From contig NC_018515.1 in assembly GCF_000231385.2 (NCBI RefSeq), positions 2,810,501 to 2,874,500 on the forward strand: DNA of 64,000 bases, written 5' to 3'. Shown in pieces: positions 8,669-17,410 of this stretch; position 1 is the first letter of the stretch; each line of letters begins with the position of its first letter. A program made the position numbers and the translations under genes. Under the pieces are notes generated by a model that worked only from the letters and a program-made list of their open reading frames with translations, was not told the origin of the DNA and did not search any database. The DNA is from Desulfosporosinus meridiei DSM 13257. GTDB lineage: Bacteria > Bacillota > Desulfitobacteriia > Desulfitobacteriales > Desulfitobacteriaceae.

Positions 8669-9487
8669 CTACTCCTTAGGCCAAAACTCAAGAACAGGAC
8701 GACTAGGAAGTAGACCGAGTTCAAAACACAAGCCTAAATATTTATTTAATCCACACTCCAGTGAGCTATCTAAACCATAGTTAAACTGGGCGAAATATCC
8801 GGCCCAGAAACTACGTGTCCCTCCAAGCATGGTTTGACAGGTCAAGATAACATCATCCATATTACAGAGTGCCTTAACTTTAGCCTCGATAAGCAGTTTA
8901 TGGATGATCCTAATTTCTTGCTCTCGCTCAGATAAGAGTGATTTGGGGAATGCCCACACTGCATACGTCATAGAACAACCAGTAAGTTTCAGCCACTCTT
9001 CTCCTAAGTCATAGATATAACAATCGGGCTGAAGTAAAGCCGATTGTATGGCTGCATCTCCGATAAGGAGTGCTGCATCAGCAACTAAAAACATTTCTTG
9101 GAGATTTGAAGACATGGTCAAATAGTGAGGGATTACTCCTAAGTAATGATGGAGTATAATTTTCGTCAAATTTACGGAAGTTGCCGAAGCATCGGTTAAG
9201 GCAATTGTCAAGCCATCTAAATCATTTAAAGGTACTTTCGAGAACAAGATAATCGATCCCACTCGTCCTTTTGTAGAAACCGAGAGATTGGGTAATATTG
9301 CGTAATCCTTCCAATGCTCACCGTAGGAGAATGCGCTTATGGGTGCCATGTCTATCTCTCCGGCAGCTAACATGGCATTATGCCCTGTTGGTTCAGCTAT
9401 AACCGCTTCTATTAAAGGATGGTTCTTATCTAAGAAATGGAACATAGGCAACATATTTGTATTTGGGTTATGCCCGATGCGAATCAT
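8669..9487 (-). CDS. mqnA: Chorismate dehydratase MqnA (futalosine menaquinone pathway)
   Basis: MqnA dehydrates chorismate to 3-enolpyruvyl-benzoate, the first step of the futalosine route to menaquinone. The 272-residue protein has the periplasmic-binding-like fold of the MqnA/MqnD group. Characteristic segments are the N-terminal IRIGHNPNTNMLPMF, then EIDMAPISAFSYGEH near residue 50 and GRVGSIILFSK near 75. A glycine-rich run (GGGGGTATAAGC) precedes the ATG. It is upstream of the GIY-YIG gene in the same transcription direction. menG at 19383-20102 supports menaquinone synthesis; other mqn genes are not in this window. Confidence 0.88.
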   Translation of the reverse strand: MIRIGHNPNTNMLPMFHFLDKNHPLIEAVIAEPTGHNAMLAAGEIDMAPISAFSYGEHWKDYAILPNLSVSTKGRVGSIILFSKVPLNDLDGLTIALTDASATSVNLTKIILHHYLGVIPHYLTMSSNLQEMFLVADAALLIGDAAIQSALLQPDCYIYDLGEEWLKLTGCSMTYAVWAFPKSLLSEREQEIRIIHKLLIEAKVKALCNMDDVILTCQTMLGGTRSFWAGYFAQFNYGLDSSLECGLNKYLGLCFELGLLPSRPVLEFWPKE

Positions 9488-9509
9488 GCTTATACCCCCA
9501 TGTATGAGA

Positions 9510-10268
9510 TCATTTTTTGACAGTATTGCGCAATTCCCCGATTCCTTGAATCTTTACAACAACTTCATCTCCGGGGCGAACAGGGCCTACTCCTTCCGGT
9601 GTGCCAGTAAGTACTACGTCGCCAGGATTAAGTGTCATAACTTGAGATATAAAGCTTATAAGTTTAGGAACTGGGGTTATGAAATTCTGAGTATTTGAAG
9701 ATTGCTTAATTTCTCCATTTAGTATTGACTGAATATCTAACTGACTGGAGTTTAAATCCGTTACAACCCAGGGGCCGATGGGACAAAAGGTGTCAAAAGA
9801 TTTCGATCGGGTCCATTGACCATCCTTTTTTTGCAGATCTCTGGCTGTAACATCATTGGCACAAGTATAACCGAAAATTGCTGCTAAGGCTTCCATTTCA
9901 GTAGCTTCCTTTATAGATTTCCCAATGACAACAGCCAATTCAGCCTCATAGTCTACTTGTTGGCTAATTTTCGGATAAACGATCTCAGCGTCCGGGCCGA
10001 TAACACTAGTTTCAGGTTTTATAAAAATAACCGGATCATCCGGTAATGAATGTTCCAACTCTTTGGCATGCAAAGCATAGTTTAGTCCAACACATACTAC
10101 TTTACTTGGCTCTACAGGGGCAAGTAAGGTTACCTCATCAATAGATAACATAGTACCTGTAGGCTTACTAAGAGGATTCAGAAATGATCCACTCAGAACC
10201 TGCACTTTCTCTTCTTCAAGGATTCCATATCCAATTCCACTTTTACTGCGAAAACGAACATATTTCAT
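9510..10268 (-). CDS. Fumarylacetoacetate hydrolase family protein
   Basis: A cytosolic C-C bond hydrolase or isomerase of the FAH family (about 252 residues). The typical core is seen: VVCVGLNYALHAKELEH, the metal ligands in DYEAELAVVIGKSI, the ANDVTARDLQKKDGQWTRSKSFDTFCPIGPW block and the C-terminal VLTGTPEGVGPVRPGDEV. The longest frame begins with TTG at 10277 inside the nth stop, but AGAGAGG is better spaced (10 bases) for the ATG at 10268, so I place the start there. It lies directly after nth. The substrate is uncertain; many members act on 2-hydroxyhepta-2,4-diene-1,7-dioate or oxaloacetate. Confidence 0.87.
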   Translation of the reverse strand: MKYVRFRSKSGIGYGILEEEKVQVLSGSFLNPLSKPTGTMLSIDEVTLLAPVEPSKVVCVGLNYALHAKELEHSLPDDPVIFIKPETSVIGPDAEIVYPKISQQVDYEAELAVVIGKSIKEATEMEALAAIFGYTCANDVTARDLQKKDGQWTRSKSFDTFCPIGPWVVTDLNSSQLDIQSILNGEIKQSSNTQNFITPVPKLISFISQVMTLNPGDVVLTGTPEGVGPVRPGDEVVVKIQGIGELRNTVKK

Positions 10269-10273
10269 AAGAA

Positions 10274-10951
10274 TCAATCCTCTCTAATTTTCTGGGTAAC
10301 CAAACCTTCCTCTTCCCGGTGCATCTTGCAATACTCGGAAACTGGGCATACCTCACATCCCGGCTTTCGGGCGTTGCAGATTCTCCTTCCATGGAAAATA
10401 AGAAGATGGTGAAGCAATGACCATTTGTCTCGTGGAAAGAGCTCCATTAGTTCGTCTTCTACTTTTTCAGGGGTTTTGCCAGTTGAGAGGCCCAAGCGAT
10501 GGGCTACTCTAAATACATGAGTATCAACTGCAATTGATGGAATTCCAAAGGCATTGCTGACGACGACATTAGCTGTTTTTCGTCCTACTCCGGGAAGCCT
10601 CTTAAGCAAGTCCAAATCCCCAGGTACCTGTCCCTGAAAGTTTTCAACTAAAACTTGGCAGGCAGCAAGAATATTCTTAGCCTTATTGTGGTAAAGGCCC
10701 AAAGAGCGAATTTTGTTTTCGAGCTTGGCTAGCCCTAATTCTAGAACCGCTTGGGGGGTATTTGCTTCTGCAAATAGAGAAGCAGTGACAAGATTAACTC
10801 TTTCGTCTGTGCATTGTGCTGATAAGATTGTCGCAATTAAAAGTTCGAAGGGCGTGCTATACTCTAACTCGCAGCTTGCATCAGGAAATCTCTCCTGCAA
10901 AGCATTAAAAATTAACATCGAAACCGGCTCTTTTGAACCAATCTTTATCAT
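10274..10951 (-). CDS. nth: Endonuclease III
   Basis: A base-excision repair glycosylase/AP lyase for oxidised pyrimidines, 225 residues. The helix-hairpin-helix LKRLPGVGRKTANVVVSNAFG contains the catalytic Lys. VDTHVFRVAHRLGL carries the catalytic Asp (VDTHV). The C-terminal cysteine cluster ICNARKPGCEVCPVSEYC gives the C-X6-C-X2-C-X5-C pattern that binds a 4Fe-4S cluster. It is followed by the FAH gene with a tight junction and preceded by the HD-GYP gene 16 bases upstream on the same strand, suggesting one operon. Confidence 0.95.
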   Translation of the reverse strand: MIKIGSKEPVSMLIFNALQERFPDASCELEYSTPFELLIATILSAQCTDERVNLVTASLFAEANTPQAVLELGLAKLENKIRSLGLYHNKAKNILAACQVLVENFQGQVPGDLDLLKRLPGVGRKTANVVVSNAFGIPSIAVDTHVFRVAHRLGLSTGKTPEKVEDELMELFPRDKWSLLHHLLIFHGRRICNARKPGCEVCPVSEYCKMHREEEGLVTQKIRED

Positions 10952-10967
10952 GCTGTTACCTCCGCGA

Positions 10968-12023
10968 CTAGCTTAAGACTTCCTCAATAAAGATTGTACG
11001 TTTTCCCACCATATTGTACTCTTTTACTACATTTGAGCCAAACTCAGACTCATCAAAAACACGCACAATTGGTCTGGCAGGCATACTCAGATTTTGATCG
11101 ACCACGACCCCAATCTCGCCTGTATTAAGTCGTACTGTAACTCCTGTCGGATATGCTGCTATATTCTTTAAAAAAACTCTAATCATTTCTAAAGGATATA
11201 ATACCCCAGCAAGACCCATAAGAATTTCACAAGCTTCGTGGGGCATAATTCGTTTAACATTGCTGTGGTCTGAAGTAAGCTTGTCGTACAGATCCGCAAT
11301 CGCTACAATTTGGGCCAGTGGATGTATTTCGCCCTCTTTCAAGCGTCGGGGATAGCCTGTGCCATTGACATGTTCATGATGCTGAAAAGCAATGTGGGCA
11401 ACAACAAGATTAAGATCTTTTCGTTTTCTAAGATCTTCAAATCCCAAGATTGTATGTGTTTTAAGAACTTCAATTTCTTCTTCTGATAAATCATCTTTGG
11501 CTATTAGCTTTGGATCAAGATGAATCTTGCCAAAATCATGCATTATTGCGCCAATGGCTAAGGTCTCTAGTTTTTCTCGGTCAAGCATTAAGGCCTTACC
11601 AAGAATAGTCGAAAGGACGCATACGTTGACAGAATGAGCAAACATCTGGTTGTCTAGGCTGCGCATATCCATCATATTGACTAGTATATCCTTTTTAAAT
11701 AGGATCTCTTCGACAATTTTATTGATAATTCTTTTTAGGTCAAAACCATCCAAATCTTTGCCTAACCGTACCGACCTTGTACTTTTCTCAAGAATTTCCA
11801 TAGCCTCACGGCGATGCTCTTCGCTGATAACATCTTCTACAATTACATCGTCAAAACGGTCATCTTCAATATAAACTATGGAAATTCCCATATCCCTTAA
11901 TTTCGCAATATACAAGGGAGTAAGTTTAACTCCTTTACCTAACAGGACTCTTCCTGTGCTGGAGAAGATTGTCTTACCTAATATGTCACCCATCTTTAAC
12001 GAATTAACACTTACTTGCCGCAC
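10968..12023 (-). CDS. HD-GYP domain protein (probable c-di-GMP phosphodiesterase)
   Basis: A 351-residue protein. An N-terminal DUF3391-like segment (about 1-60) precedes an HD-GYP domain (about 110-300). The domain shows MFAHSVNVCVLS, the HD pair in IMHDFGKIHLDPKL, HTILGFEDL, and HHEHVNGTGYPRRL for the GYP signature. The residue before GTGYP is Asn where Asp is commonest. HD-GYP enzymes hydrolyse c-di-GMP; the GGDEF cyclase at 16265-17314 is a plausible counterpart. The C-terminal 50 residues resemble the beta-strand tail common in clostridial members. It heads the nth/FAH operon. Confidence 0.9.
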   Translation of the reverse strand: MRQVSVNSLKMGDILGKTIFSSTGRVLLGKGVKLTPLYIAKLRDMGISIVYIEDDRFDDVIVEDVISEEHRREAMEILEKSTRSVRLGKDLDGFDLKRIINKIVEEILFKKDILVNMMDMRSLDNQMFAHSVNVCVLSTILGKALMLDREKLETLAIGAIMHDFGKIHLDPKLIAKDDLSEEEIEVLKTHTILGFEDLRKRKDLNLVVAHIAFQHHEHVNGTGYPRRLKEGEIHPLAQIVAIADLYDKLTSDHSNVKRIMPHEACEILMGLAGVLYPLEMIRVFLKNIAAYPTGVTVRLNTGEIGVVVDQNLSMPARPIVRVFDESEFGSNVVKEYNMVGKRTIFIEEVLS

Positions 12024-12185
12024 TTATAGGTCTGCTCCTTCCTATGGAAGCATAGTTTTCAACCCAACAATTACAATCCTACACTATTTTCAACATTTTT
12101 CCCAGTCCTCAATATAAAAGTATAATGACTGTAACGAATATTGGGAGTATACTATAAAAGCAATTTCGTAAATGAGGTAAAAATA

Positions 12186-12938
12186 ATGTTTTTTGATCTA
12201 ACTATAATCTGCACTCTAGGTTTTTTTGCTGCGATGGTTGATGCAATTGCCGGTGGAGGTGGACTTATTAGTTTACCCGCTTTGCTTATGGTGGGTATAC
12301 CCCCTCACTTGGCACTTGGGACTAATAAATTTTCTGCTTCCTTAGCATCTTTAAACAGTTCCATTACCTTTGCTCGTTCAGGAAAAGTTCACTTTCCGCT
12401 GGTCAAATGGCAAATCCCCTTTACATTGTTTGGTGCTGCCCTGGGTGCTTGGTCCGTGCTTCGTGTCAGTTCTGATTTCTTAAATAAAGCTGTTCTTGTC
12501 TTAATACTTGTAGTAGGAATTTATACCTTTGTCCATAAAAACCTGGGAATGGAGAATAGGTTTAAGGGACTTAACCCCTTCAACACAATTATTGGCTGTC
12601 TATTCGCCTTTGCCTTAGGCTTCTATGACGGTTTTTTTGGGCCGGGAACAGGATCCTTCCTGATTTTTTCCTTCATCGCACTATTTGGCTTTGATTTTGT
12701 TATTGCTTCTGCCAATTCTAAAGTTCTGAATTTCACTAGTAATATCGCATCCCTTTTTCTGTTTGCTTGGAATGGTAAAGTTCTCTATTCCTATGGTGTT
12801 CCAATGGCAGTATTCATGATTTTAGGCTCCTATGTCGGTACGAGGCTGGCTATTCATCGAGGTGCAGCACTTGTGAAACCTTTGTTCATTATAATGTCTC
12901 TTTTAGTCGCCGCCAAACTAATTCTTCAGTATATATAG
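12186..12938 (+). CDS. TauE/SafE family anion permease
   Basis: A polytopic inner-membrane protein of the TauE/SafE (sulfite exporter/permease) family, about 250 residues. The N-terminal half begins with the diagnostic FAAMVDAIAGGGGLISLPALL and GTNKFSAS, and the repeat half contains FYDGFFGPGTGSFL. About seven to eight hydrophobic segments are visible. The longest frame begins with TTG at 12141, but GAGGT seven bases before the ATG at 12186 fixes the start there. Sulfite, sulfoacetate or other organic anion export is typical of the family; the substrate is unproven, though sulfur anions would fit a sulfate reducer. Confidence 0.88.
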   Translation: MFFDLTIICTLGFFAAMVDAIAGGGGLISLPALLMVGIPPHLALGTNKFSASLASLNSSITFARSGKVHFPLVKWQIPFTLFGAALGAWSVLRVSSDFLNKAVLVLILVVGIYTFVHKNLGMENRFKGLNPFNTIIGCLFAFALGFYDGFFGPGTGSFLIFSFIALFGFDFVIASANSKVLNFTSNIASLFLFAWNGKVLYSYGVPMAVFMILGSYVGTRLAIHRGAALVKPLFIIMSLLVAAKLILQYI

Positions 12939-12942
12939 GGAA

Positions 12943-13018
12943 TGCTGAACATAGAGACTTCTGTGGGGGAGTCTGCCGAAGTAGAAGTTGACAACACCCA
13001 CAAGAATGGGTGTCACGG
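12943..13018 (+). repeat. Dispersed two-hairpin repeat, copy C
   Basis: This intergenic element matches copies at 23678-23766 (opposite strand) and 38161-38240. It has a GCTGAAC-like 5' block, a first hairpin shortened in this copy (CTTC...GAAG, 12958-12981), the linker GAAGTAGAA and a second hairpin ACACCCA/TGGGTGT (12994-13013). It lies after the TauE gene and before the VanW terminator. It could be a miniature transposon end (IS200/IS605-like) or a structured RNA. The resemblance was judged by eye. Confidence 0.55.
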
Positions 13019-13098
13019 AATTGAATAGCCTAAGATCAAGCAGCTGTTATAAGAAATCTTCGTGAAGAAATAAATTAAACTCTATATTTTGAAGTAGA

Positions 13099-13138
13099 AA
13101 AAGACTCCCGATAAGTCTATGCTTATCAGGAGTCTTTT
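13099..13138. terminator. Bidirectional terminator between TauE-family gene and VanW gene
   Basis: A 17-bp stem with one mismatch (AAAAGACTCCCGATAAG / CTTATCAGGAGTCTTTT) and a six-base loop lies between convergent genes. A or T runs at both ends allow use in either direction. Confidence 0.85.
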
Positions 13139-13156
13139 GAATAATATCTTTAAATC

Positions 13157-14281
13157 TCACTTGGGATCCATATTCCAAGACTCCGGACCTCTTGGATAAC
13201 CTTGAGGCTTTTGGAGTTTTGGGTGAGTATTATCAGCTATGCCAAACAAGCGTACTCTAAGCCAGTTCGTGCCTGTACGAGCACTTATTAGCAGATATCC
13301 TTGTGTGTCATTTCGAAAGCGAAAATCCAGAATTCCATAGGATACCGTGGCATCTTGACCTCGGATGACATAAGACACCGGCAGCGAATGAGTATGCCTT
13401 TCGACTATTGCGAGGTTAGCTTGGCGAACTGCTTGATATAGCGTACTTGAGTCCTGGCAAATACCTCCACCTATGTCTCTGATCATCGACCGATCAACAA
13501 AAACTATGGCTGGAGAATAGCCCGAAGCTGCTGTACGCTCTCCCACTACCTCATTAAATGAAAACACCCCGCCTGGTGGAATTAAGCGATTATTTAAGGC
13601 CATGGCAGCCAAACGAACGTTATTAGTACGCTGATCTTCATGAGGGTTAAAAAATGTCGAGTAATCCCCTAAAACATCTCCAATATTAGCTATATCATAA
13701 GTGCTTGGCTGAGGCTGAATAATATTAACCACTGCTTCAACTCGTTCTTGCTTATGTTCTTGGGAAAGTTTCAGCCAGGTTGCCTCAATATCAACTTCTA
13801 TTCCAGTTGATCCATTGGTTCTTTTCAATTGACCATCCACAAACTCTATTGTAGCAATACGCTCAGGTTGATTGATTTTCCGGCTAAATTCTTGCAGCTG
13901 TGATATGCCTTCTTCTCGGTCTAAACTAAGATCGTCTATTCGAAAAGCGATTAAAGGTCGAGTTAGATTTTGAAGAACATCTGAAATCCATGATCCCGTT
14001 GTTGGAGGATAGACTTGATCCAACCATTGTTCAATCGCTGCGTTAGTCCTCTCCCACTTCAAAGGATAAACTTCCTCTTCATACGTAATAGCATTTGGTA
14101 GCTTTTCTCTTATTTGAGCAGATACTTGCTCTCTGCTCAAATAAGAAATATCTTGCCCCCAAATGAATAGGCCGGAAGGTGCCTGATCACGCGTTTTGCC
14201 ATAAGAAACAACGGCTCCAAACCCTAGTGTAACACATAGTTGCAGCAATAAGACTAAGATAAGAAACCTTATTTTTTTCAT
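13157..14281 (-). CDS. VanW family protein
   Basis: A 374-residue exported or membrane-anchored protein. It has a hydrophobic N-terminus (residues 4-25), a peptidoglycan-binding-4-like region (about 40-190) and the VanW domain (about 215-340). The VanW part shows NNRLIPPGGVFSFNEVVG, the conserved IRDIGGGICQDSSTLYQAV with its Cys, and ERHTHSLPVSYV. VanW domains occur beside vancomycin-resistance clusters and, more often, in sporeformer envelope proteins; the biochemical role is not settled. It is the last gene of a three-gene envelope operon with the PRC-barrel and glutamate-rich proteins. Confidence 0.9.
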   Translation of the reverse strand: MKKIRFLILVLLLQLCVTLGFGAVVSYGKTRDQAPSGLFIWGQDISYLSREQVSAQIREKLPNAITYEEEVYPLKWERTNAAIEQWLDQVYPPTTGSWISDVLQNLTRPLIAFRIDDLSLDREEGISQLQEFSRKINQPERIATIEFVDGQLKRTNGSTGIEVDIEATWLKLSQEHKQERVEAVVNIIQPQPSTYDIANIGDVLGDYSTFFNPHEDQRTNNVRLAAMALNNRLIPPGGVFSFNEVVGERTAASGYSPAIVFVDRSMIRDIGGGICQDSSTLYQAVRQANLAIVERHTHSLPVSYVIRGQDATVSYGILDFRFRNDTQGYLLISARTGTNWLRVRLFGIADNTHPKLQKPQGYPRGPESWNMDPK

Positions 14282-14307
14282 AGTTGTTATTTCTCATTAT
14301 TCTTTCC

Positions 14308-15159
14308 TTAGTTTTTCTGCAAATGAGAAGTAACTTCCATCAATGTACTTCTCGTAGTAATATGAGTTACCATTTCGGGTGTAATGAATTCACCGGCATG
14401 TAAGATATCTGCATTGTCCAAAATTATGTCCTTGTCTACTTTTTTCCCGATAAAATATTGGAGTTGTCGCTGCTCAAAAAGATTAAAATCAGTTTCACGT
14501 TCTTCAAGAATATCTACTTTTTCAAATAAATCCGGTCGAGAGTCAGCTACTTCAACAGGCTCTTGATTATTATCTTCTAGAATTTGGTCGTTACTGACTT
14601 GATCTTCCGTAACTTCATCTTCTACAAATATTTCTGGTGTTAGGGTTGAATTTGATAATTCGTCATTCAACTCGAAGCTCCCAAATGCAACGGGAGAAGA
14701 TTCCTCTTCGATAATTAGCAACTCTTTCCCAAGTGTAATTATTTTTTCAGCCTGGATTTCTTGCATCTCTCCATCGGATTCAAATAGACAAGAAGCGATG
14801 CGACCAGTCTCCTCATTAATAATTACTTCTTTTACCTCGCCAATGAGTTGACCCTTTTTAGTTAAAACTTTTGTTCCAATTACGCGGATATCCTGCTTTA
14901 ATAAATTTTGAATCTCTGAATTTTGAGCTACATCTTGTATGACATCCTGATTGGGAATAGTAATTGCAAACTCTCCAATACCTAATAAATCTGCATAAGA
15001 AATAACTTTTGCACCAAAATAGTCCGAAGGCTGATCAATAATTATAAAATCCAAGGATTTTCCCTGGGGGTTAAGAACTATATCTTTTACAACCCCAATT
15101 TGGGTTCCATCAGAAATACTAATAACTCGCAAGCCAATTATAATTTTTGTTGCTTTCAC
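14308..15159 (-). CDS. PRC-barrel domain protein
   Basis: A 283-residue protein with two PRC-barrel units. The first (about 5-75) contains LRVISISDGTQIGVVKDIVL, and the second (about 82-150) contains TKVLTKKGQLIGEVKEVIIN. A long acidic low-complexity region follows (about 160-230), then a C-terminal block ending in TRSTLMEVTSH. PRC barrels mediate protein contacts in RNA processing (RimM) and in photosynthetic or sporulation-related proteins (YlmC/YmxH). The start is GTG at 15159 with TAGGAGG ten bases upstream. It sits between the glutamate-rich membrane protein and VanW and is probably co-transcribed. The function is unknown. Confidence 0.8.
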   Translation of the reverse strand: MKATKIIIGLRVISISDGTQIGVVKDIVLNPQGKSLDFIIIDQPSDYFGAKVISYADLLGIGEFAITIPNQDVIQDVAQNSEIQNLLKQDIRVIGTKVLTKKGQLIGEVKEVIINEETGRIASCLFESDGEMQEIQAEKIITLGKELLIIEEESSPVAFGSFELNDELSNSTLTPEIFVEDEVTEDQVSNDQILEDNNQEPVEVADSRPDLFEKVDILEERETDFNLFEQRQLQYFIGKKVDKDIILDNADILHAGEFITPEMVTHITTRSTLMEVTSHLQKN

Positions 15160-15172
15160 AGGCTAATGCCTC

Positions 15173-15949
15173 CTAATCATTAAATATTTGTTTGCTAAGA
15201 TTCTCTTTGATTACCAATGTATCAAAGAGACGTCGAGGTTCTGGATCAAGCTGTGCTAAATATGTCTTAACGTAATTGTTTAATTCTATTAAGGAATACT
15301 CAGAGTCCCCCATATTATTTAGCAGCCAATAACAATCCATTATTAGACACAATGCTAAATCCGGTACTGGATTCAACCCTAAAGCCTGAAGGAAAAAACG
15401 GGACGCTTGATTGAAATTTCCTGCTTGCTTTTCTCTAAATCCTAAATCAATAAGTTCATCAATGGATAAACCACTTAATTCTGACTCATTACTACTTTCG
15501 AACAATATATCATCGAATATAGTCTCACCTGATATCGTTTCTTCTACTATTATTTTTTCTGCTACTGTGTTTTCTACTATTGCTTCTTCCGCTACTGTTT
15601 CTTCTGCTAATGCTTCTTCTGCTACAGTTTCTTCTACTACTGTTTCTTCTACTACTGTTTCTTCTGCTATTGCTTCTTCTGCTATTGCTTCTTCTGCTAT
15701 TGCTTCTTCTACTATTGTTTCTTCTGCTATTACATCTTCTACTATTGTTTCTTCAGTAATCAAATCATTTCCGCCAATTTTACTAATTAATTTAATTTTC
15801 GGCCACATTGTCCCTAAAATTATCAAAACAAGCACTGACAAAATCCACAATGCTATTAAACCTGAGCGAAGGGCATAAGGAAACATCAAAACAGCACAAC
15901 TTAACAGAACAGAAATTAAAAGTGCTCTCATTCTGGTTAATCCTAACAT
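15173..15949 (-). CDS. Membrane protein with glutamate-rich pentapeptide repeats
   Basis: A 258-residue protein with hydrophobic segments at about 5-50, a repetitive acidic region (about 68-138) and a C-terminal globular part with TPR-like features (EKQAGNFNQASRFFLQALG). The repeat is built from EE-T/A-I/V-V/A units and is coded by tandem near-identical 15-base units at 15540-15760. The annotated ATG has a weak ribosome site. The frame stays open upstream for at least 23 further codons encoding another hydrophobic helix (VVLVSIPFIAFLIW), reaching a CTG at 16018 behind a G-run. An ATG at 16023 is out of frame. The true start is uncertain. Confidence 0.7.
   Translation of the reverse strand: MLGLTRMRALLISVLLSCAVLMFPYALRSGLIALWILSVLVLIILGTMWPKIKLISKIGGNDLITEETIVEDVIAEETIVEEAIAEEAIAEEAIAEETVVEETVVEETVAEEALAEETVAEEAIVENTVAEKIIVEETISGETIFDDILFESSNESELSGLSIDELIDLGFREKQAGNFNQASRFFLQALGLNPVPDLALCLIMDCYWLLNNMGDSEYSLIELNNYVKTYLAQLDPEPRRLFDTLVIKENLSKQIFND
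15540..15760. repeat. Tandem 15-base coding repeat
   Basis: Roughly 14 imperfect copies of a 15-base unit (plus-strand reading GCTTCTTCTGCTATT and variants) lie inside the glutamate-rich gene and keep its frame. Such tracts change copy number by slippage or recombination, which would lengthen or shorten the acidic spacer by five residues per unit. Confidence 0.85.
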
Positions 15950-16264
15950 CTTCGCTTGCCAAATTAAAAACGCAATAAATGGAATACTTACTAAAACAAC
16001 AGTAATATTATATGTCAGAACATGGGTCCCCCCCTTATTTTATTTCAGTGTTTGTTTAAAAATTCGACAGAAGTCCTGTTTCTCCTTCTTCTTACTCTTT
16101 GAATTGCATTCTTTTTGATGCATTTTCCAAAACTTTCTTTAGGGAAACAAATTATTAGCAAAGGATTATTTGATTTAAGATAGAATAGTATATATAGTTT
16201 GTCCTAATTCATTTATCCTCTAATTATACTCTTTAAGATTTCGGGTTATAGGGGGCATATATCT

Positions 16265-17314
16265 ATGTCAAGTCATCAGAGAATGGATTCAAAAATCGAC
16301 TCTACATTGATCGAACGAATTCAGCTATTAGAAAGCCAACTGGAAGAAATACGTTTACAGACAAATGTTCTTTTAGATATTGCCCGCGCGCTAAATGCAT
16401 CTCTTGATCCTAAAGTTATTGCTGCTAACATTATAAGCGCTATTGCTTCCCTTATTAGCATTGATCAAGCTAGCGTATGTTTATTCAATGAAAACACTCA
16501 AGAGTTTGAAGTTATTGGAGTTTTTGATTCACGTACAATCAGTCCAAAAATTCCATCAAATCTTGATTTCTCTTTTCTCGCTGAAGTGTTATCGAAAGGT
16601 GTTACTTATTATTGCTCGCCTGGCAACAGAACACAGGACTGGGAATGGATATGTTGCTTACCACTTCAAAATGCTCAGCATAAAACTGGCACCATAAATA
16701 TTCATGCTATTAGACAACCTGAAATAACTCCTGAGCAGATGCAATTTCTTGAAACTGTTGCTGGTCATGCTACTTCAGCCTTGGAAAATGCACTTTTGTA
16801 TGCCATCGTAGAGCGAGAATCAATTACTGACGGCTTAACTGGTGTCTATAATCATCGTTATTTCCAAAAACGATTGCATGAATATATTTCACTTTGCCAA
16901 CGTCATAAAAGATCTGTAACTTTTGGCTTGCTTATGGTTGATGTTGATAACTTCAAACAATTTAATGATTGCTATGGGCACCTATTCGGTGATACAGTTC
17001 TGAAAACTATTGTGCTAGAGCTTAGAAACAATTTACGAGAAGAAGATCTAATTGCCAGGTATGGAGGAGAAGAGTTCGTTGTTCTTATTCCAGAAGCAAC
17101 GGAGAAAATTGTCTTATTTATTAGTGAAAAGATTCGGGAAGTGGTTGAGAATACCAAAGTATATCATCAAACATCTGCTTATGTATCTGTTACAGTGAGT
17201 ATCGGTGCTACTTTATGGCGCCCCTCCGATACTCCCTCATCTGTAATCTTAAGAGCAGATCACGCTCTGTATGAAGCCAAAACTACCGGGCGCAACCAAA
17301 GTATCTACCGATAA
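16265..17314 (+). CDS. GAF-GGDEF diguanylate cyclase
   Basis: A 349-residue cytosolic sensor enzyme predicted to make c-di-GMP. It has an N-terminal coiled coil (about 15-45), a GAF domain (about 45-180) and a GGDEF domain (about 185-347). The active-site motif is GGEEF at residues 267-271. An RxxD inhibitory site (REED, 258-261) lies five residues before it, so product inhibition is expected. DVDNFKQFNDCYGHLFGD is the usual metal and substrate block. No membrane segment is present. The HD-GYP protein at 10968-12023 and the ComFB protein at 32884-33168 could act in the same signalling circuit. Confidence 0.93.
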   Translation: MSSHQRMDSKIDSTLIERIQLLESQLEEIRLQTNVLLDIARALNASLDPKVIAANIISAIASLISIDQASVCLFNENTQEFEVIGVFDSRTISPKIPSNLDFSFLAEVLSKGVTYYCSPGNRTQDWEWICCLPLQNAQHKTGTINIHAIRQPEITPEQMQFLETVAGHATSALENALLYAIVERESITDGLTGVYNHRYFQKRLHEYISLCQRHKRSVTFGLLMVDVDNFKQFNDCYGHLFGDTVLKTIVLELRNNLREEDLIARYGGEEFVVLIPEATEKIVLFISEKIREVVENTKVYHQTSAYVSVTVSIGATLWRPSDTPSSVILRADHALYEAKTTGRNQSIYR

Positions 17315-17360
17315 TACAGTTAGGTAGAAATATGAGATTTTACGCTCCAGATAGGATCAA

Positions 17361-17387
17361 AAAAAACACCCATTATGGGTGTTTTTT
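17361..17387. terminator. Bidirectional terminator after the GGDEF gene
   Basis: A 12-bp stem (AAAAAACACCCA/TGGGTGTTTTTT) with a three-base loop lies between the GGDEF gene and the small convergent membrane-protein gene. Confidence 0.9.
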
Positions 17388-17410
17388 ACATACAATTAGA
17401 GGTTTATTAT

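Noticed and set aside
15540-15760. CRISPR array suspected from the regular repeats
   Set aside because: The unit is 15 bases with no spacers and is in-frame coding sequence; no cas genes are nearby.
15411-15878. 155-codon plus-strand frame rich in Ser, Thr and Ala
   Set aside because: It is the antisense of the glutamate-repeat gene; the repeats keep all frames open. No ribosome site or domain.
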